From NCBI GenBank assembly GCA_030428185.1, contig JAUICE010000011.1:1-43629 (forward strand): a stretch of DNA of 43,629 nt, read 5' to 3'. The notes under the pieces are model-generated. The model was not told where the DNA came from, made no database searches, and worked only from the letters and a program-made list of their open reading frames with translations. Position 1 is the first letter of the stretch. Every line of letters starts with the position of its first letter. The stretch is from Gammaproteobacteria bacterium (GTDB lineage Bacteria; Pseudomonadota; Gammaproteobacteria; Legionellales; Legionellaceae). The translations under genes were made by a program, and so were the position numbers. Of this stretch, positions 26,150 to 34,608 are shown piece after piece.

Positions 26150-27592
26150 ATGACATTCCAGTGGGTAGATATCATACCAGTTACGCCTGAAATTTTACTG
26201 TTAATATTTGCATGCTTAGCTATTGTAACTGAGCTTTTTTTAAGTGAGCGTTGTCGTTCTGCAACTTATGTTGTCGCACAAATTGCGCTTATTTTGTTGT
26301 TTGTCCTTAGCTTCTTGCAATGTGGCGAGTTTCGCTCAACACATTTTAATGGTTTATTCGTTAGTGATGACGTTTCAGTATTATTAAAGCTATTTATCTA
26401 TGTCTCTGCTTTTTTCTCTTTTTATTATTCACGTACGTATGTTGAAGAGCGAGACATACCCTTTGGAGACTTTTATATATTAGGACTTTTTTCAATATTA
26501 GGTATGATGGTTTTAGTTTCTGCCTATAATTTGCTAACGATTTATTTAGGCCTAGAATTAATGTCCTTACCCCTCTATGCAATGATCGCACTGAAACGAA
26601 AGGATGAGAAGACGATTGAGGCAGCACTTAAATATTTTGTTATGGGTGCTGTTGCTTCGGGAATGATGTTGTATGGCATGAGCATGCTTTATGGCGCAAC
26701 AGGTACTTTGGCAATTTCTGAAATTGCTACACGTGCAGGGGCTATTTGGGCATCACATTTGTTGCTGTTTTCATTTTCGGTTGTGTTTCTAATGTTAGCT
26801 ATAGCCTTTAAATTGGCAACAGTGCCGTTTCATATGTGGGCACCAGATGTTTATGAAGGCTCTCCAACAGCTGTTACCATCTTTATTAGCAGTGCGCCCA
26901 AACTGGCGGCGCTGGGTATGGCTTTTCGCTTGTTGGCTTTTGCATTACCGTTTATGCATCAAAAGTGGCAGCCGTTAATTGTTGTGATAAGCGTATTATC
27001 AGTCATTTTAGGTAATGTATTTGCTATTTATCAGAGCAATTTAAAAAGACTATTTGCATATTCGGGTATTTCGCATATGGGCTATGTGCTGATGGGCTTT
27101 TTAAGTGGAACACAAGCTGGATTTTCTGCCTCACTTTTTTATACATTGGTTTATAGCTTAATGGCTGTTGCTTCGTTTGGCTTACTACTGCTATTGAGTC
27201 GATCCGGATTTGATAGTCAACATATTGATGATCTGAAGGGATTAAACCAACGCTCGCCACTTTTAGCGGCCATGATGCTACTGGTCCTTCTATCAATGGC
27301 AGGTGTACCTCCATTAGTCGGCTTCTTTGCTAAGCTTTTAATCATAAAATCGTTAGTTGATGCTGGATTAGTAACTTTGGCCGTTGTTGCTATGATTTTT
27401 GCAGTAGTTGGCGGTTATTACTATTTACGAATTATCAAAACGATGTATTTTGATGCCCCAGATAATGAGATGGAACTACAACCATCATCAGCACTTTCTA
27501 TTGTGTATAGTGTTAATGCGTTAGCTCTATTGATTTTGGGTTTATTTCCCAATATGTTGGTGAGTCTCTGTTATCAAGCTTTCGCTAGTTAG
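26150..27592 (+). CDS. nuoN: NADH-quinone oxidoreductase subunit N
   Basis: The 480-residue last antiporter-like subunit contains YLGLELMSLPLYAMIALKRK with the TM5 Glu. FKLATVPFHMWAPDVYEGSP and LKRLFAYSGISHMGYVLMG follow, then GVPPLVGFFAKLLIIKSLVD. I take ATG 26150. A GTG one codon upstream (26147) is equally spaced from GAGGT at 26136-26140 and cannot be excluded. It ends the nuo operon; a 10-bp-stem hairpin begins 15 bp beyond the stop. Confidence 0.97.
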   Translation: MTFQWVDIIPVTPEILLLIFACLAIVTELFLSERCRSATYVVAQIALILLFVLSFLQCGEFRSTHFNGLFVSDDVSVLLKLFIYVSAFFSFYYSRTYVEERDIPFGDFYILGLFSILGMMVLVSAYNLLTIYLGLELMSLPLYAMIALKRKDEKTIEAALKYFVMGAVASGMMLYGMSMLYGATGTLAISEIATRAGAIWASHLLLFSFSVVFLMLAIAFKLATVPFHMWAPDVYEGSPTAVTIFISSAPKLAALGMAFRLLAFALPFMHQKWQPLIVVISVLSVILGNVFAIYQSNLKRLFAYSGISHMGYVLMGFLSGTQAGFSASLFYTLVYSLMAVASFGLLLLLSRSGFDSQHIDDLKGLNQRSPLLAAMMLLVLLSMAGVPPLVGFFAKLLIIKSLVDAGLVTLAVVAMIFAVVGGYYYLRIIKTMYFDAPDNEMELQPSSALSIVYSVNALALLILGLFPNMLVSLCYQAFAS

Positions 27593-27605
27593 TGACGGAT
27601 ATGCT

Positions 27606-27713
27606 ATGCTCATTGAAAATGTATTATCAATGAGCAGCGAAGCTTTTAATGTGGTCATTTTTCGAATTCTTTTCTTCTTAGCTGTCATTTATCTGCTAAC
27701 TAAAAATCTTTAG
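27606..27713 (+). CDS. Possible 35-residue membrane peptide after nuoN
   Basis: A short ORF begins 13 bp after the nuoN stop with GGA 7 nt before its ATG. The N-terminal half is polar (MLIENVLSMSSEA). The rest is one strongly hydrophobic helix (FNVVIFRILFFLAVIYLL) with a basic TKNL end, the layout of a small inner-membrane protein. It matches nothing I know. Its start codon is inside a perfect hairpin (27607-27636), which could regulate it or could mean that the region is only an operon end. AT-rich DNA yields such ORFs by chance, so confidence is low. Confidence 0.3.
   Translation: MLIENVLSMSSEAFNVVIFRILFFLAVIYLLTKNL
27607..27636 (+). terminator. Hairpin downstream of nuoN
   Basis: TGCTCATTGA (27607-27616) pairs perfectly with TCAATGAGCA (27627-27636) around a 10-nt loop. 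The nearest T-run (CTTTTAA) is only 8 nt further on and short. It may attenuate transcription from nuo or stabilise the 3' end of the mRNA. Confidence 0.5.
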
Positions 27714-27846
27714 GCTCGTTACCTAAATAAGCTCTAGCATTTTTATTTCTGTTGGGTATAGAATGAAAGTGAGGCGTTCGATGTTTTATTGGAGAGAGTT
27801 ACTTTCCATTAAGGCAACAATCATTCACTAGCAAAAAGGATGCGCT

Positions 27847-29244
27847 ATGTCCGAATCGAAACGTTTATTTGTTCTTGATACCAATATCCTCATGCATGAC
27901 CCTACGGCAATTTTCCGATTTGAAGAGCATGACTTATATTTACCGATGGTTGTCTTAGAAGAGTTAGATAGTCATAAAAATGGTGTCTCAGAAGTAGCCA
28001 GAAATGTACGGCAAACTAACCGAATGTTGGTTGAGTTGATGAGTCATGCAACACACGATGAGATTGCTAAAGGACTGCAAATTCCAAGCTATTTAAATCA
28101 GGATAATGGTCAAAGTTGTTCAGGAAAGCTCTATTTTCAAACGGATGAGTTAGAACTAGATATTCCAAAAGCATTACCAGGTAATAAAGTAGACAATACA
28201 ATTTTGGCTACAGCTTTGGCTCTGCAAAAGCAAATACCAGGGCGTACCGTTACACTGGTATCAAAAGATATTAACCTAAGAATTAAAGCAGGTATTCTTG
28301 GTATTCCAGCTGAAGATTATCACAATGATAAAGTCTTGGATGATGTCAATTTATTACATAATGGGTTGCATCTTCTTGAAGATAACTTTTGGGATATGCA
28401 TGCAAAAGATATGTCTTCATGGCAAGAAGAGGGACGAGCTTATTATTGTTTAACTGGTCCTGAAGTTGCCAATTGGACGGCCAACGATTGTATCACTACT
28501 AAAGATGGTAGTTTTTCGGCCATTGTTAGAAAAAATAGTGAGCAGGAAGCAACGATTGAGTTGACTCGTGATTACTCACAATCCAAAAATTCAGTTTGGG
28601 GAATTACGGCACGTAATCGTGAGCAGAATTTTGCGCTTAATCTTTTAACGGATCCTGAAATTGACTTTGTCACACTTCAAGGGACAGCAGGCAGCGGTAA
28701 AACCTTACTTGCTGTTGCTGCTGGCTTACAACAAGTTCTCGATCAAAAACGATACGTTGAAATTGTGATGACACGTGTAACGGTTCCAGTTGGTGAGGAC
28801 ATCGGTTTTTTACCAGGAACCGAGGAAGAAAAAATGACGCCATGGATGGGAGCACTTCTTGATAATTTAGAGGTGTTACACGACTCTAGTAATGAAAACC
28901 CTTGGGAGCGAGTGGCGACTCAAGATCTATTGCAAAATCGTATTAAGATACGCTCTCTTAATTTTATGCGTGGAAGAACGTTTTTGAATCGATATGTGAT
29001 CATTGATGAAGCACAAAACCTTTCTTCAAAACAAATGAAAACGTTAATTACCAGAGCAGGTCCAGGAACTAAGCTTGTTTGTTTAGGTGATATCAAACAA
29101 ATTGATACACCTTACTTGACAGAAACTACTTCTGGGTTGACTTATGCTGTTGATAAATTTAAAAGCTGGGCGCATAGCGGACATATGACACTTCTACGTG
29201 GAGAGCGCTCTCGATTGGCTGATTTTGCAGCAGAAAATATGTAG
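27847..29244 (+). CDS. PIN domain-PhoH family ATPase
   Basis: This 465-residue fusion starts with a PIN nuclease domain. LFVLDTNILMHDP has the first acidic Asp at residue 11, EELDSHKNG follows, and D-N-T-I-L-A-T-A comes near residue 117. A PhoH domain follows from about residue 250, with Walker A GTAGSGKTLL (about 279-288) and Walker B YVIIDEAQNLSS (about 382-393), then KLVCLGDIKQID. Such PIN-PhoH (PhoH2/YlaK-like) proteins are RNA helicase-ribonuclease candidates. AAGGA lies at proper distance from the ATG. It is a single gene with a terminator-like hairpin 58 bp downstream. Confidence 0.9.
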   Translation: MSESKRLFVLDTNILMHDPTAIFRFEEHDLYLPMVVLEELDSHKNGVSEVARNVRQTNRMLVELMSHATHDEIAKGLQIPSYLNQDNGQSCSGKLYFQTDELELDIPKALPGNKVDNTILATALALQKQIPGRTVTLVSKDINLRIKAGILGIPAEDYHNDKVLDDVNLLHNGLHLLEDNFWDMHAKDMSSWQEEGRAYYCLTGPEVANWTANDCITTKDGSFSAIVRKNSEQEATIELTRDYSQSKNSVWGITARNREQNFALNLLTDPEIDFVTLQGTAGSGKTLLAVAAGLQQVLDQKRYVEIVMTRVTVPVGEDIGFLPGTEEEKMTPWMGALLDNLEVLHDSSNENPWERVATQDLLQNRIKIRSLNFMRGRTFLNRYVIIDEAQNLSSKQMKTLITRAGPGTKLVCLGDIKQIDTPYLTETTSGLTYAVDKFKSWAHSGHMTLLRGERSRLADFAAENM

Positions 29245-29302
29245 TCTAGAACGAATGCTTAAGCAAAGCGTGAGCTCATCTCTGAAGACCTTCTAATGAA
29301 TT

Positions 29303-29331
29303 GCTCGCTCTATTTAAAAAATAGAGCGAGC
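29303..29331 (+). terminator. Terminator-like hairpin after the PhoH gene
   Basis: GCTCGCTCTATTT (29303-29315) and AAATAGAGCGAGC (29319-29331) form a perfect 13-bp stem with a three-base loop. Only CAATTT follows, so the T-run is weak, but stem strength and position support termination. Confidence 0.7.
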
Positions 29332-29364
29332 CAATTTGCGGAATAATTTTTTCCAATCTTTATA

Positions 29365-29393
29365 TTGACCTAAGCGCATAAAAGCGTTCAAAT
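29365..29393 (+). promoter_or_regulatory. Candidate sigma-70 promoter for the GMP-reductase-type gene
   Basis: TTGACC (29365-29370), 17-nt spacer, TCAAAT (29388-29393), located 40 bp upstream of the GTG start. The -35 matches five of six and the -10 four of six consensus bases. Confidence 0.4.
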
Positions 29394-29432
29394 TGTGGCA
29401 TAAAAAAACGAACAATTTCGAGGGGACTTGTT

Positions 29433-30440
29433 GTGCAACGTAAGGCAATTACATTTGATGACATTCTTTTAGTGCCAGCTTATAACCATTTTGAGTCTAG
29501 AAGATTAGTTGATATCTCAATGACAGATAAAACAGGAAAGCTATCACTTACTCTACCTGTGATGAGTTCAAATATGGATACAGTCACAGAAGAAGGCATG
29601 GCCAATTTTATGTCCTCTAAAGGAGGCATCGGTGTGTTGCATCGCTTTATGACCATAGACGATAATGTTAAAAAATTTAAAGCTTGCCAGGAAAATACTT
29701 TTGTTTCTTTAGGTTGTAGTGATGCTGAATTGTCTCGTGCCGAAGCATTAAGAGATGCAGGTGCGAACTATTTTTGTATTGATGTTGCACATGGACATGC
29801 TAAATATGTTGGAACCACTTTAAAGAAGCTTAGGGAAATGTTACCGGAAGCCTGCTTAATGGCGGGAAATGTCGCAACCTATGCTGGTGCTGATTACTTG
29901 GCTTCCTGTGGAGCAGATATTATTAAAGCGGGGATTGGTGGAGGCTCAGTTTGTTCAACGCGGATTAAAACGGGTTTTGGACTACCGATGTTAACGTGCA
30001 TAGAGGATTGCTCTCGAACAGATAGATCAATCGTTGCTGATGGTGGTTTGAGAACTCCTGGTGATATTGTTAAAGCATTGGCTTTTGGTGCTGATTTTGT
30101 GATGATTGGTGGCATGCTTGCAGGTACGGCAGTTACACCTGGTGATGTTGTCACTAAAGAAAACGGACAAAAGGTAAAGCGTTACCGTGGTATGGCTTCA
30201 AGTGAGGCTCAAGAAGACTTTATGGGCGGCATGCATGAGTGGAAAACAGCTGAAGGAGTTTCCTGTGAAGTACCGTTACGTGACGATCATCATTTAATTG
30301 TTGATGATATTATTGGTGGCTTACGATCTGGACTAACTTACGCAGGCGCGGAAACAATTACAGCTTTACAAAGAAAATTAGATTATGTTTATGTAACACC
30401 AGCTGGAAGAGTTGAGTCATTGCCGCATAAAACACTGTAA
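29433..30440 (+). CDS. guaC: GMP reductase / IMP dehydrogenase family enzyme without CBS domains
   Basis: The 335-residue barrel starts with a GTG preceded by GAGGGGA. TFDDILLVPAYN, VMSSNMDTVT and VLHRFM are the shared IMPDH/GMPR N-terminal motifs. AGIGGGSVCSTRIKTGFGLP holds the catalytic Cys (about residue 175), and the KTG.G.P context is closer to GMP reductase (IMPDH has IVAGVG). VADGGLRTPGDIVKALAFGA binds phosphate. There are no CBS modules, unlike ordinary GuaB. The flap segment RYRGMASSEAQED is intermediate between the two enzymes. GMP reductase (GMP to IMP with NADPH) is the best guess; a CBS-less IMP dehydrogenase is the alternative. Confidence 0.75.
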   Translation: MQRKAITFDDILLVPAYNHFESRRLVDISMTDKTGKLSLTLPVMSSNMDTVTEEGMANFMSSKGGIGVLHRFMTIDDNVKKFKACQENTFVSLGCSDAELSRAEALRDAGANYFCIDVAHGHAKYVGTTLKKLREMLPEACLMAGNVATYAGADYLASCGADIIKAGIGGGSVCSTRIKTGFGLPMLTCIEDCSRTDRSIVADGGLRTPGDIVKALAFGADFVMIGGMLAGTAVTPGDVVTKENGQKVKRYRGMASSEAQEDFMGGMHEWKTAEGVSCEVPLRDDHHLIVDDIIGGLRSGLTYAGAETITALQRKLDYVYVTPAGRVESLPHKTL

Positions 30441-30471
30441 ATAACAAAATAGACTTTATCTTTGTTTTTTA

Positions 30472-31635
30472 TTAATAATGTCTAGCATTTTGAATACGGC
30501 TTATTTCATGACTTGTTTTTGTTTTTAAAATAGCGTCAATTAGAGGGCGTGTTCGGCTGGTGAAGCCCTGAGCATATCGAGGGTTGTCTTTTAATGTAAT
30601 GCCGAAGGCTTCTAACGTTATGTCTCCTGCTAATAAAAGGCTGGCAGCTTTTATAACGCAGAGCTTTTCTTTTTTTAAAGAGATTTCATTTTTAGATATC
30701 TGATAAGAAAATATAGGTCCTAATGGATCTTTAAACAAAGATGTATAAGTTGTTGCCTGTTTTATTTCATTCGTTAAAGACTCTATTAGTTCATGGCACT
30801 TTTGGTTTAGTATCTCTGTTTCTGATGGATAATGAAGAAAATTTAAAGTAGGTGCGTAAATGTTAAGTTTATAGGCGCTCATACGTGTTTTTATACTTTC
30901 TGTATCAAAGAATGTAGTAAATTGACTTTGCGCCTCAGCAAGGACTTCTGGGTTAGAGGCTCCTTCTATTTCTTTAGGAAAATCCATACACTTCATATTC
31001 ACCACACGAAGGTGTGTTTGAAACAGTATTTGTCCAGGGCTTATGGTTAAGTCGTATTTTGGATTAAAACTGAGTTGCTTGTTATTTTCCGTTGCACGTA
31101 GAGATAGAGCTGCGCCATCTAAGTCAAAGATAGCGCCTTGAAAATATAGCCGAATTAGTTCAGTTAAGCCATGCAAGTGAGTATTGATAGGATGATGAGG
31201 GTTAACTTCACTAAATAGCTTTTTAAGAATAGCTATTTGCCTTATCTTCTCACTATCTAAGATCTCTCTTTTTTTTAAAGGAGATATAGGTTTTAAGTAC
31301 AGCTCATGAGCAAATTCTGAAAAAGGCTTTTTATATATTGCTAAAAGCTTCTGCTCTTTTATGTCACTGATGAGGTTATCTATTTTCTCTTTATGACAGA
31401 TTTCTTTGGGCATTTTAGCGAGAATGTAGGGGTATAGAATTTCTGTCGCGAACTTAATTGCAAAGTCCTTTGTATTTTCCTTAAGGTTTATTTTTTTGAA
31501 TAAAGATTCAAGGCTTTCTCCGTTAAGTGTGATGTGCTCTCTCTCACGCCACCAGTCACAAGCCATTTGATATAAACCAATATTCAGTGAAAGAGGGGCC
31601 CATGGCAACGCTGTATTTTTGTTAAAAAAAAGCAT
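30472..31635 (-). CDS. Orphan protein of unknown function
   Basis: I do not recognise this 387-residue protein. It has no signal peptide and no membrane helix. It is rich in Lys, Glu, Ile and Leu and mostly helical, with charged stretches such as KLFSEVNPHHPINTHLHG and EIEGASNPEVLAEAQSQF. The first 30 residues (MLFFNKNTALPWAPLSLNIG) contain a Trp-rich DWWRERE segment. Four Cys and many His give no recognisable metal motif. It converges with the GMP-reductase-type gene, with only 31 bp between stops. No clear ribosome site precedes the ATG. Orphans of this size occur in host-associated gammaproteobacteria, some of them secreted effectors, but nothing in the sequence proves that. Confidence 0.55.
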   Translation of the reverse strand: MLFFNKNTALPWAPLSLNIGLYQMACDWWREREHITLNGESLESLFKKINLKENTKDFAIKFATEILYPYILAKMPKEICHKEKIDNLISDIKEQKLLAIYKKPFSEFAHELYLKPISPLKKREILDSEKIRQIAILKKLFSEVNPHHPINTHLHGLTELIRLYFQGAIFDLDGAALSLRATENNKQLSFNPKYDLTISPGQILFQTHLRVVNMKCMDFPKEIEGASNPEVLAEAQSQFTTFFDTESIKTRMSAYKLNIYAPTLNFLHYPSETEILNQKCHELIESLTNEIKQATTYTSLFKDPLGPIFSYQISKNEISLKKEKLCVIKAASLLLAGDITLEAFGITLKDNPRYAQGFTSRTRPLIDAILKTKTSHEISRIQNARHY

Positions 31636-31701
31636 ATAGAAAATTTCTTTAGATAGTTAGCAGATTGTATGAAAAAAAACACAAAAGGTAAAAAATAATC
31701 A

Positions 31702-31718
31702 TATACCCATTGGGTATA
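31702..31718. repeat. TATACCC palindrome between nadK and orphan gene
   Basis: TATACCC, three bases, GGGTATA: a perfect 17-nt palindrome 20 bp past the stop of nadK and 66 bp upstream of the orphan gene's start. Its arms resemble the outer tips of the MITE termini, so it may be what remains of two abutting ends. It may equally act as a terminator or operator. Confidence 0.5.
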
Positions 31719-31737
31719 GTTAAGATAGCTTTAGGCT

Positions 31738-32622
31738 TTAAAAGGAAGTCCACTCCCAGCCGAGTTTCTTTCTTAATACCTCATAGTATTGATAGTTGAT
31801 AGGGTGGAGAAGTCTGAGTTGTTGGGCATTTTTGCTGATATGAATGATATCGCCAGGCGCAACTTTTTGTCGATTCTGGCCATCGGTGCTTAAACGTGGG
31901 CAGTCGTCGTTTATGTCTTTAATGCGAATTTCAATTTGAGCATCTGAGTTGACAACAATGGGCCTTGAGCTTAAGCGGTGAGAGAGCATGGGCACTAAGG
32001 TTATGGCTTTTAGCGCTGGGTGTAAGATGGCGCCACCTGCAGATAAAGCGTATGCAGTTGAGCCAGTTGGTGTTGCAATAATAAAACCATCGGCTCGGTA
32101 AGAGCAGACAAAACTCTGATTGATATACAAATCGAAACTAATGAGATGTGGCTCCTCACCTTGAGTTAGAACCACATCATTTAAGGCATCTTCCTGAAAA
32201 ATTGTTGCTTGATTAGAAGCCGCATGACATTGTAGTAAGAAGCGGTGCTCTTCAGTGTACTCACCGTTGAGTAGTGCCTTAAATGCTGTTTCAATTTCTT
32301 CGGGATTTATATCTGTTAAAAAACCAAGTTGACCACGGTTAATTCCAATCACTGGTACGTTTACTTTGATGGCAAGCTTGGCGGCACTTAAAAGAGAGCC
32401 ATCACCACCAACGACGACAATTAAATCACCTGGTTGTCCCATATCATCACGAGATAAGGTTTTTAACTTGAGCTCAGAAAAGATAGAGGCGGTGTCGGAC
32501 TCAGTAAAAACGGCAATTTTATTTTTTTGGAAGAACTTTTTAAGCCGCAATAAAGTATCTGTTATGCCTGAATTAGCTCGATGGCTACGCGCATAAAGAA
32601 TGATACGATTAAAAGCACTCAT
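31738..32622 (-). CDS. nadK: NAD kinase
   Basis: This 294-residue cytoplasmic enzyme phosphorylates NAD to NADP. LIVVVGGDGSLLSAA contains the GGDGS motif at residues 72-76. PVIGINRGQLGFLTDINPEE is the following conserved stretch, and FIIATPTGSTAYALSAGGAI the NAD-binding TPTGSTAY motif. VPMLSHRLSSRPIVV completes the family pattern. Length is normal. It lies 40 bp downstream of the envelope-protein gene on the same strand, but the two look unrelated in function. Confidence 0.97.
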   Translation of the reverse strand: MSAFNRIILYARSHRANSGITDTLLRLKKFFQKNKIAVFTESDTASIFSELKLKTLSRDDMGQPGDLIVVVGGDGSLLSAAKLAIKVNVPVIGINRGQLGFLTDINPEEIETAFKALLNGEYTEEHRFLLQCHAASNQATIFQEDALNDVVLTQGEEPHLISFDLYINQSFVCSYRADGFIIATPTGSTAYALSAGGAILHPALKAITLVPMLSHRLSSRPIVVNSDAQIEIRIKDINDDCPRLSTDGQNRQKVAPGDIIHISKNAQQLRLLHPINYQYYEVLRKKLGWEWTSF

Positions 32623-32662
32623 TTTGGTTCCAAATAGTCACGACCTGGCTATTATTATAGCA

Positions 32663-33376
32663 CTATATCACCATACCTATGACTAATCTAAGCATATTTA
32701 GGTGGTGAGTGTGTAAGTGTAGGGGTATTTCTCGGCTTTCAATATCCACTTCAGCCGGTTTGATGGCAATAAAATTTAAGATAGCAAAGTAATCATGGGA
32801 CTGCTGTTGCCTTTCTAGCTTTAGCTCTACACCATAAGCCATATTTGTTTGCATGGTTACTTCCTCATGCTGTTTTAAAGTCATCGGTATAAAATGCGAT
32901 TGAAAATTATACATATAGGTGTTTGCAAGGCCAATTTGGGGGCGAATTGAAATGAGCGTATTTTTAGTTAAAGGCATACCTATATCTAGATGTGACAGGA
33001 AGAGTTTAGAACTCTCACTACCTGCCTGTATATAGTATTGTAATGGTAACGCACCGACTATCTCGCGACTCAAAACACCTAACTCTAACCCAGCACCTAG
33101 TATCATATGATGATAATCGAGCTCAATCTCCATTAAAGCGGCATAAAATGAGGTTAAGCTGTGATAGGAAAGTTGTTGTATGGGATCAAGCGATAGATCG
33201 TTACTCTCAGGATAGATGACCATTGGCTCTGTATTTTCTATAGGTCTGGGTAGACCTTGCTTAAATGTCCCTGAAAAATAATAGTCGAGTGCATAGCTTT
33301 TTAGAGATAAGCACATTAAGGCTGCCACAGTAAAACCATAAACCCATGCTTCAAGTCTCATTGTTATCCTTAGCAA
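32663..33376 (-). CDS. Predicted outer-membrane or periplasmic protein
   Basis: The 237-residue precursor has an N-terminal signal sequence (VYGFTVAALMCLSLKSYA) preceded by a somewhat long n-region, so a start a few codons later (M6) is possible. The mature part has alternating polar and hydrophobic residues suggestive of beta-strands (MILGAGLELGVLSRE, LISIRPQIGLANTYMYNF, MAYGVELKLERQQQ). It ends in LNMLRLVIGMVI, without the terminal Phe usual for beta-barrels. I do not recognise a family. It stands between nadK and two small secreted proteins; no operon link is evident. Confidence 0.6.
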   Translation of the reverse strand: MLRITMRLEAWVYGFTVAALMCLSLKSYALDYYFSGTFKQGLPRPIENTEPMVIYPESNDLSLDPIQQLSYHSLTSFYAALMEIELDYHHMILGAGLELGVLSREIVGALPLQYYIQAGSESSKLFLSHLDIGMPLTKNTLISIRPQIGLANTYMYNFQSHFIPMTLKQHEEVTMQTNMAYGVELKLERQQQSHDYFAILNFIAIKPAEVDIESREIPLHLHTHHLNMLRLVIGMVI

Positions 33377-33439
33377 TCATTCGATTAAAGATTGAGTATA
33401 ACATTAACTCATAACGTTGCATTTTTATATGAGGTAGGT

Positions 33440-33459
33440 GGCCTGGGATACGCCAGGCC
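33440..33459. terminator. Hairpin after the 137-residue secreted-protein gene
   Basis: GGCCTGG (33440-33446) pairs perfectly with CCAGGCC (33453-33459) around six bases. It lies 39 bp beyond the stop of the minus-strand secreted-protein gene and upstream of the next gene. No T-run follows, so termination is uncertain. Confidence 0.45.
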
Positions 33460-33498
33460 TTAAGCTGTTAGGAATAAGCAACCCAGTAGAGGGCTTTA

Positions 33499-33912
33499 TC
33501 AGTGAAGCTTATTACATGTGATAAGGGGTGAAATCATATAGTGAGGGCTGGTGTCTGCTGGAAACCAGGCAGCCTGTTTCTCAGCAATCATGGCTATGTT
33601 TGCAACATTTCCCCAGTAGACATAGCATTGATGCTTCATGATATATTTACAAACTGCGCCTCTAATTAAGTCTGCATTCATATCACGTCGGTTAGTAATC
33701 ATATAGTAGTTATAGTTTGCTTCTTTGTCTTCAATCCATTTAACACTGGTGATGCCGCCAACCTTTTCTAAGCCTTTAGCGATGTCGCCTACATCACATA
33801 CTTTATATTTTTCCATAGACGCCGCTCTTTGTGCATTTGCATCTGAACGAGCAAATCCGTTGGTACATAGTAATGTCAAAAGGATGATAGTTAATTTTGA
33901 TAGTATGTTCAC
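33499..33912 (-). CDS. Small secreted protein A of a tandem pair
   Basis: The 137-residue precursor has a clear signal peptide (MNILSKLTIILLTLLCTNGFA). The mature protein has five cysteines: CDVG near residue 39, one in RGAVCKY, one in KHQCYVYW and one in ITCNKLH near the end, besides the one in the signal. This suggests disulfides and export. It shares CD(V/L)G near the mature start and a KH(Q/S)C..Y motif with the protein encoded 9 bp upstream, so the two look like diverged duplicates. Family and function are unknown. A good AGGAGAT site precedes its ATG. Confidence 0.65.
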   Translation of the reverse strand: MNILSKLTIILLTLLCTNGFARSDANAQRAASMEKYKVCDVGDIAKGLEKVGGITSVKWIEDKEANYNYYMITNRRDMNADLIRGAVCKYIMKHQCYVYWGNVANIAMIAEKQAAWFPADTSPHYMISPLITCNKLH

Positions 33913-33921
33913 GGTAATCTC

Positions 33922-34380
33922 CTAGTGTGGATTAATTGCATCTAAAGGAAGCTTAAGCCCTAGCTCTTTGGCACAATTGAATTTTCTCTCTTGAATTAAG
34001 ATATATTTTTCAGCGAATTTATTACCTTTATTATCCGTACTTGACGCTTTATTTTCTTTAGATGCGCCTTTTTTATCCATGTGCAAGTTATCAAAATTAG
34101 CACCTTTTAATAAACCTTTCACTAAATTTTCCATTGAAAGTACATACAGTGTGCAGCTATGTTTCTTTGCATACTCGTTAAGTAAGTCTTTGCCATTTTT
34201 ATTGTTTTTAGCTTCTAGAGCAAGACCTACGGGATCATCTTCAACATTAAAGCTTGCTTGAATCATTTTATCTGCTTTTACTTGTCCTAAGTCGCAAGCA
34301 TTTGTTTTCTCGTCAGCTTTAGCTAATACTTGTCCACTGAATAATAGGAAGGATACGAGAATATACATCCATCGATACAT
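33922..34380 (-). CDS. Small secreted protein B of a tandem pair
   Basis: I start at ATG 34380, which has AAGGAG at good distance; the reading frame extends upstream to 34440, but that part runs through a MITE-like relic and lacks a signal. The 152-residue precursor has a signal peptide (YILVSFLLFSGQVLAKA). The mature protein begins NACDLGQ, has KKHSCTLYVLSMENLVKGLL in the middle and NCAKELGLKLP near the end. Its Lys/Asn/Ser-rich stretch (MDKKGASKENKASSTDNKGN) looks like a flexible linker. It shares motifs and order with the downstream partner, and both are probably one transcript. Function is unknown; three mature cysteines suggest a periplasmic or extracellular location. Confidence 0.65.
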   Translation of the reverse strand: MYRWMYILVSFLLFSGQVLAKADEKTNACDLGQVKADKMIQASFNVEDDPVGLALEAKNNKNGKDLLNEYAKKHSCTLYVLSMENLVKGLLKGANFDNLHMDKKGASKENKASSTDNKGNKFAEKYILIQERKFNCAKELGLKLPLDAINPH

Positions 34381-34414
34381 AACACACTCCTTGTTTTTAT
34401 GGTTTCTTGATAAG

Positions 34415-34452
34415 TATACCCAATCCATCTGAAAATGCATGTTTTGAGCGTT
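34415..34452 (-). repeat. Diverged MITE right-end relic upstream of secreted pair
   Basis: On the plus strand TATACCCAATCCATCTGAAA is followed by ATGCATGTTTTGAGC. This matches the inverted right terminus of the complete element (TATACCCC, ATGCATGTTTTTGAGC) with substitutions and a small gap. It starts 35 bp upstream of the 34380 start codon. Confidence 0.6.
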
Positions 34453-34608
34453 ATTAAAAATGCATCACTTTTAGCTTTAGAATTAAGTCAGTTTATGGGT
34501 TAAAGGATATCGGTTTTCTGGCATCACTGAATGGAATTAGCTAGGTTGACCGTTATTTGTGATTCTGTCACGATGATAGCATAATTTGTGTTGCTGGTTG
34601 GATAGGGT

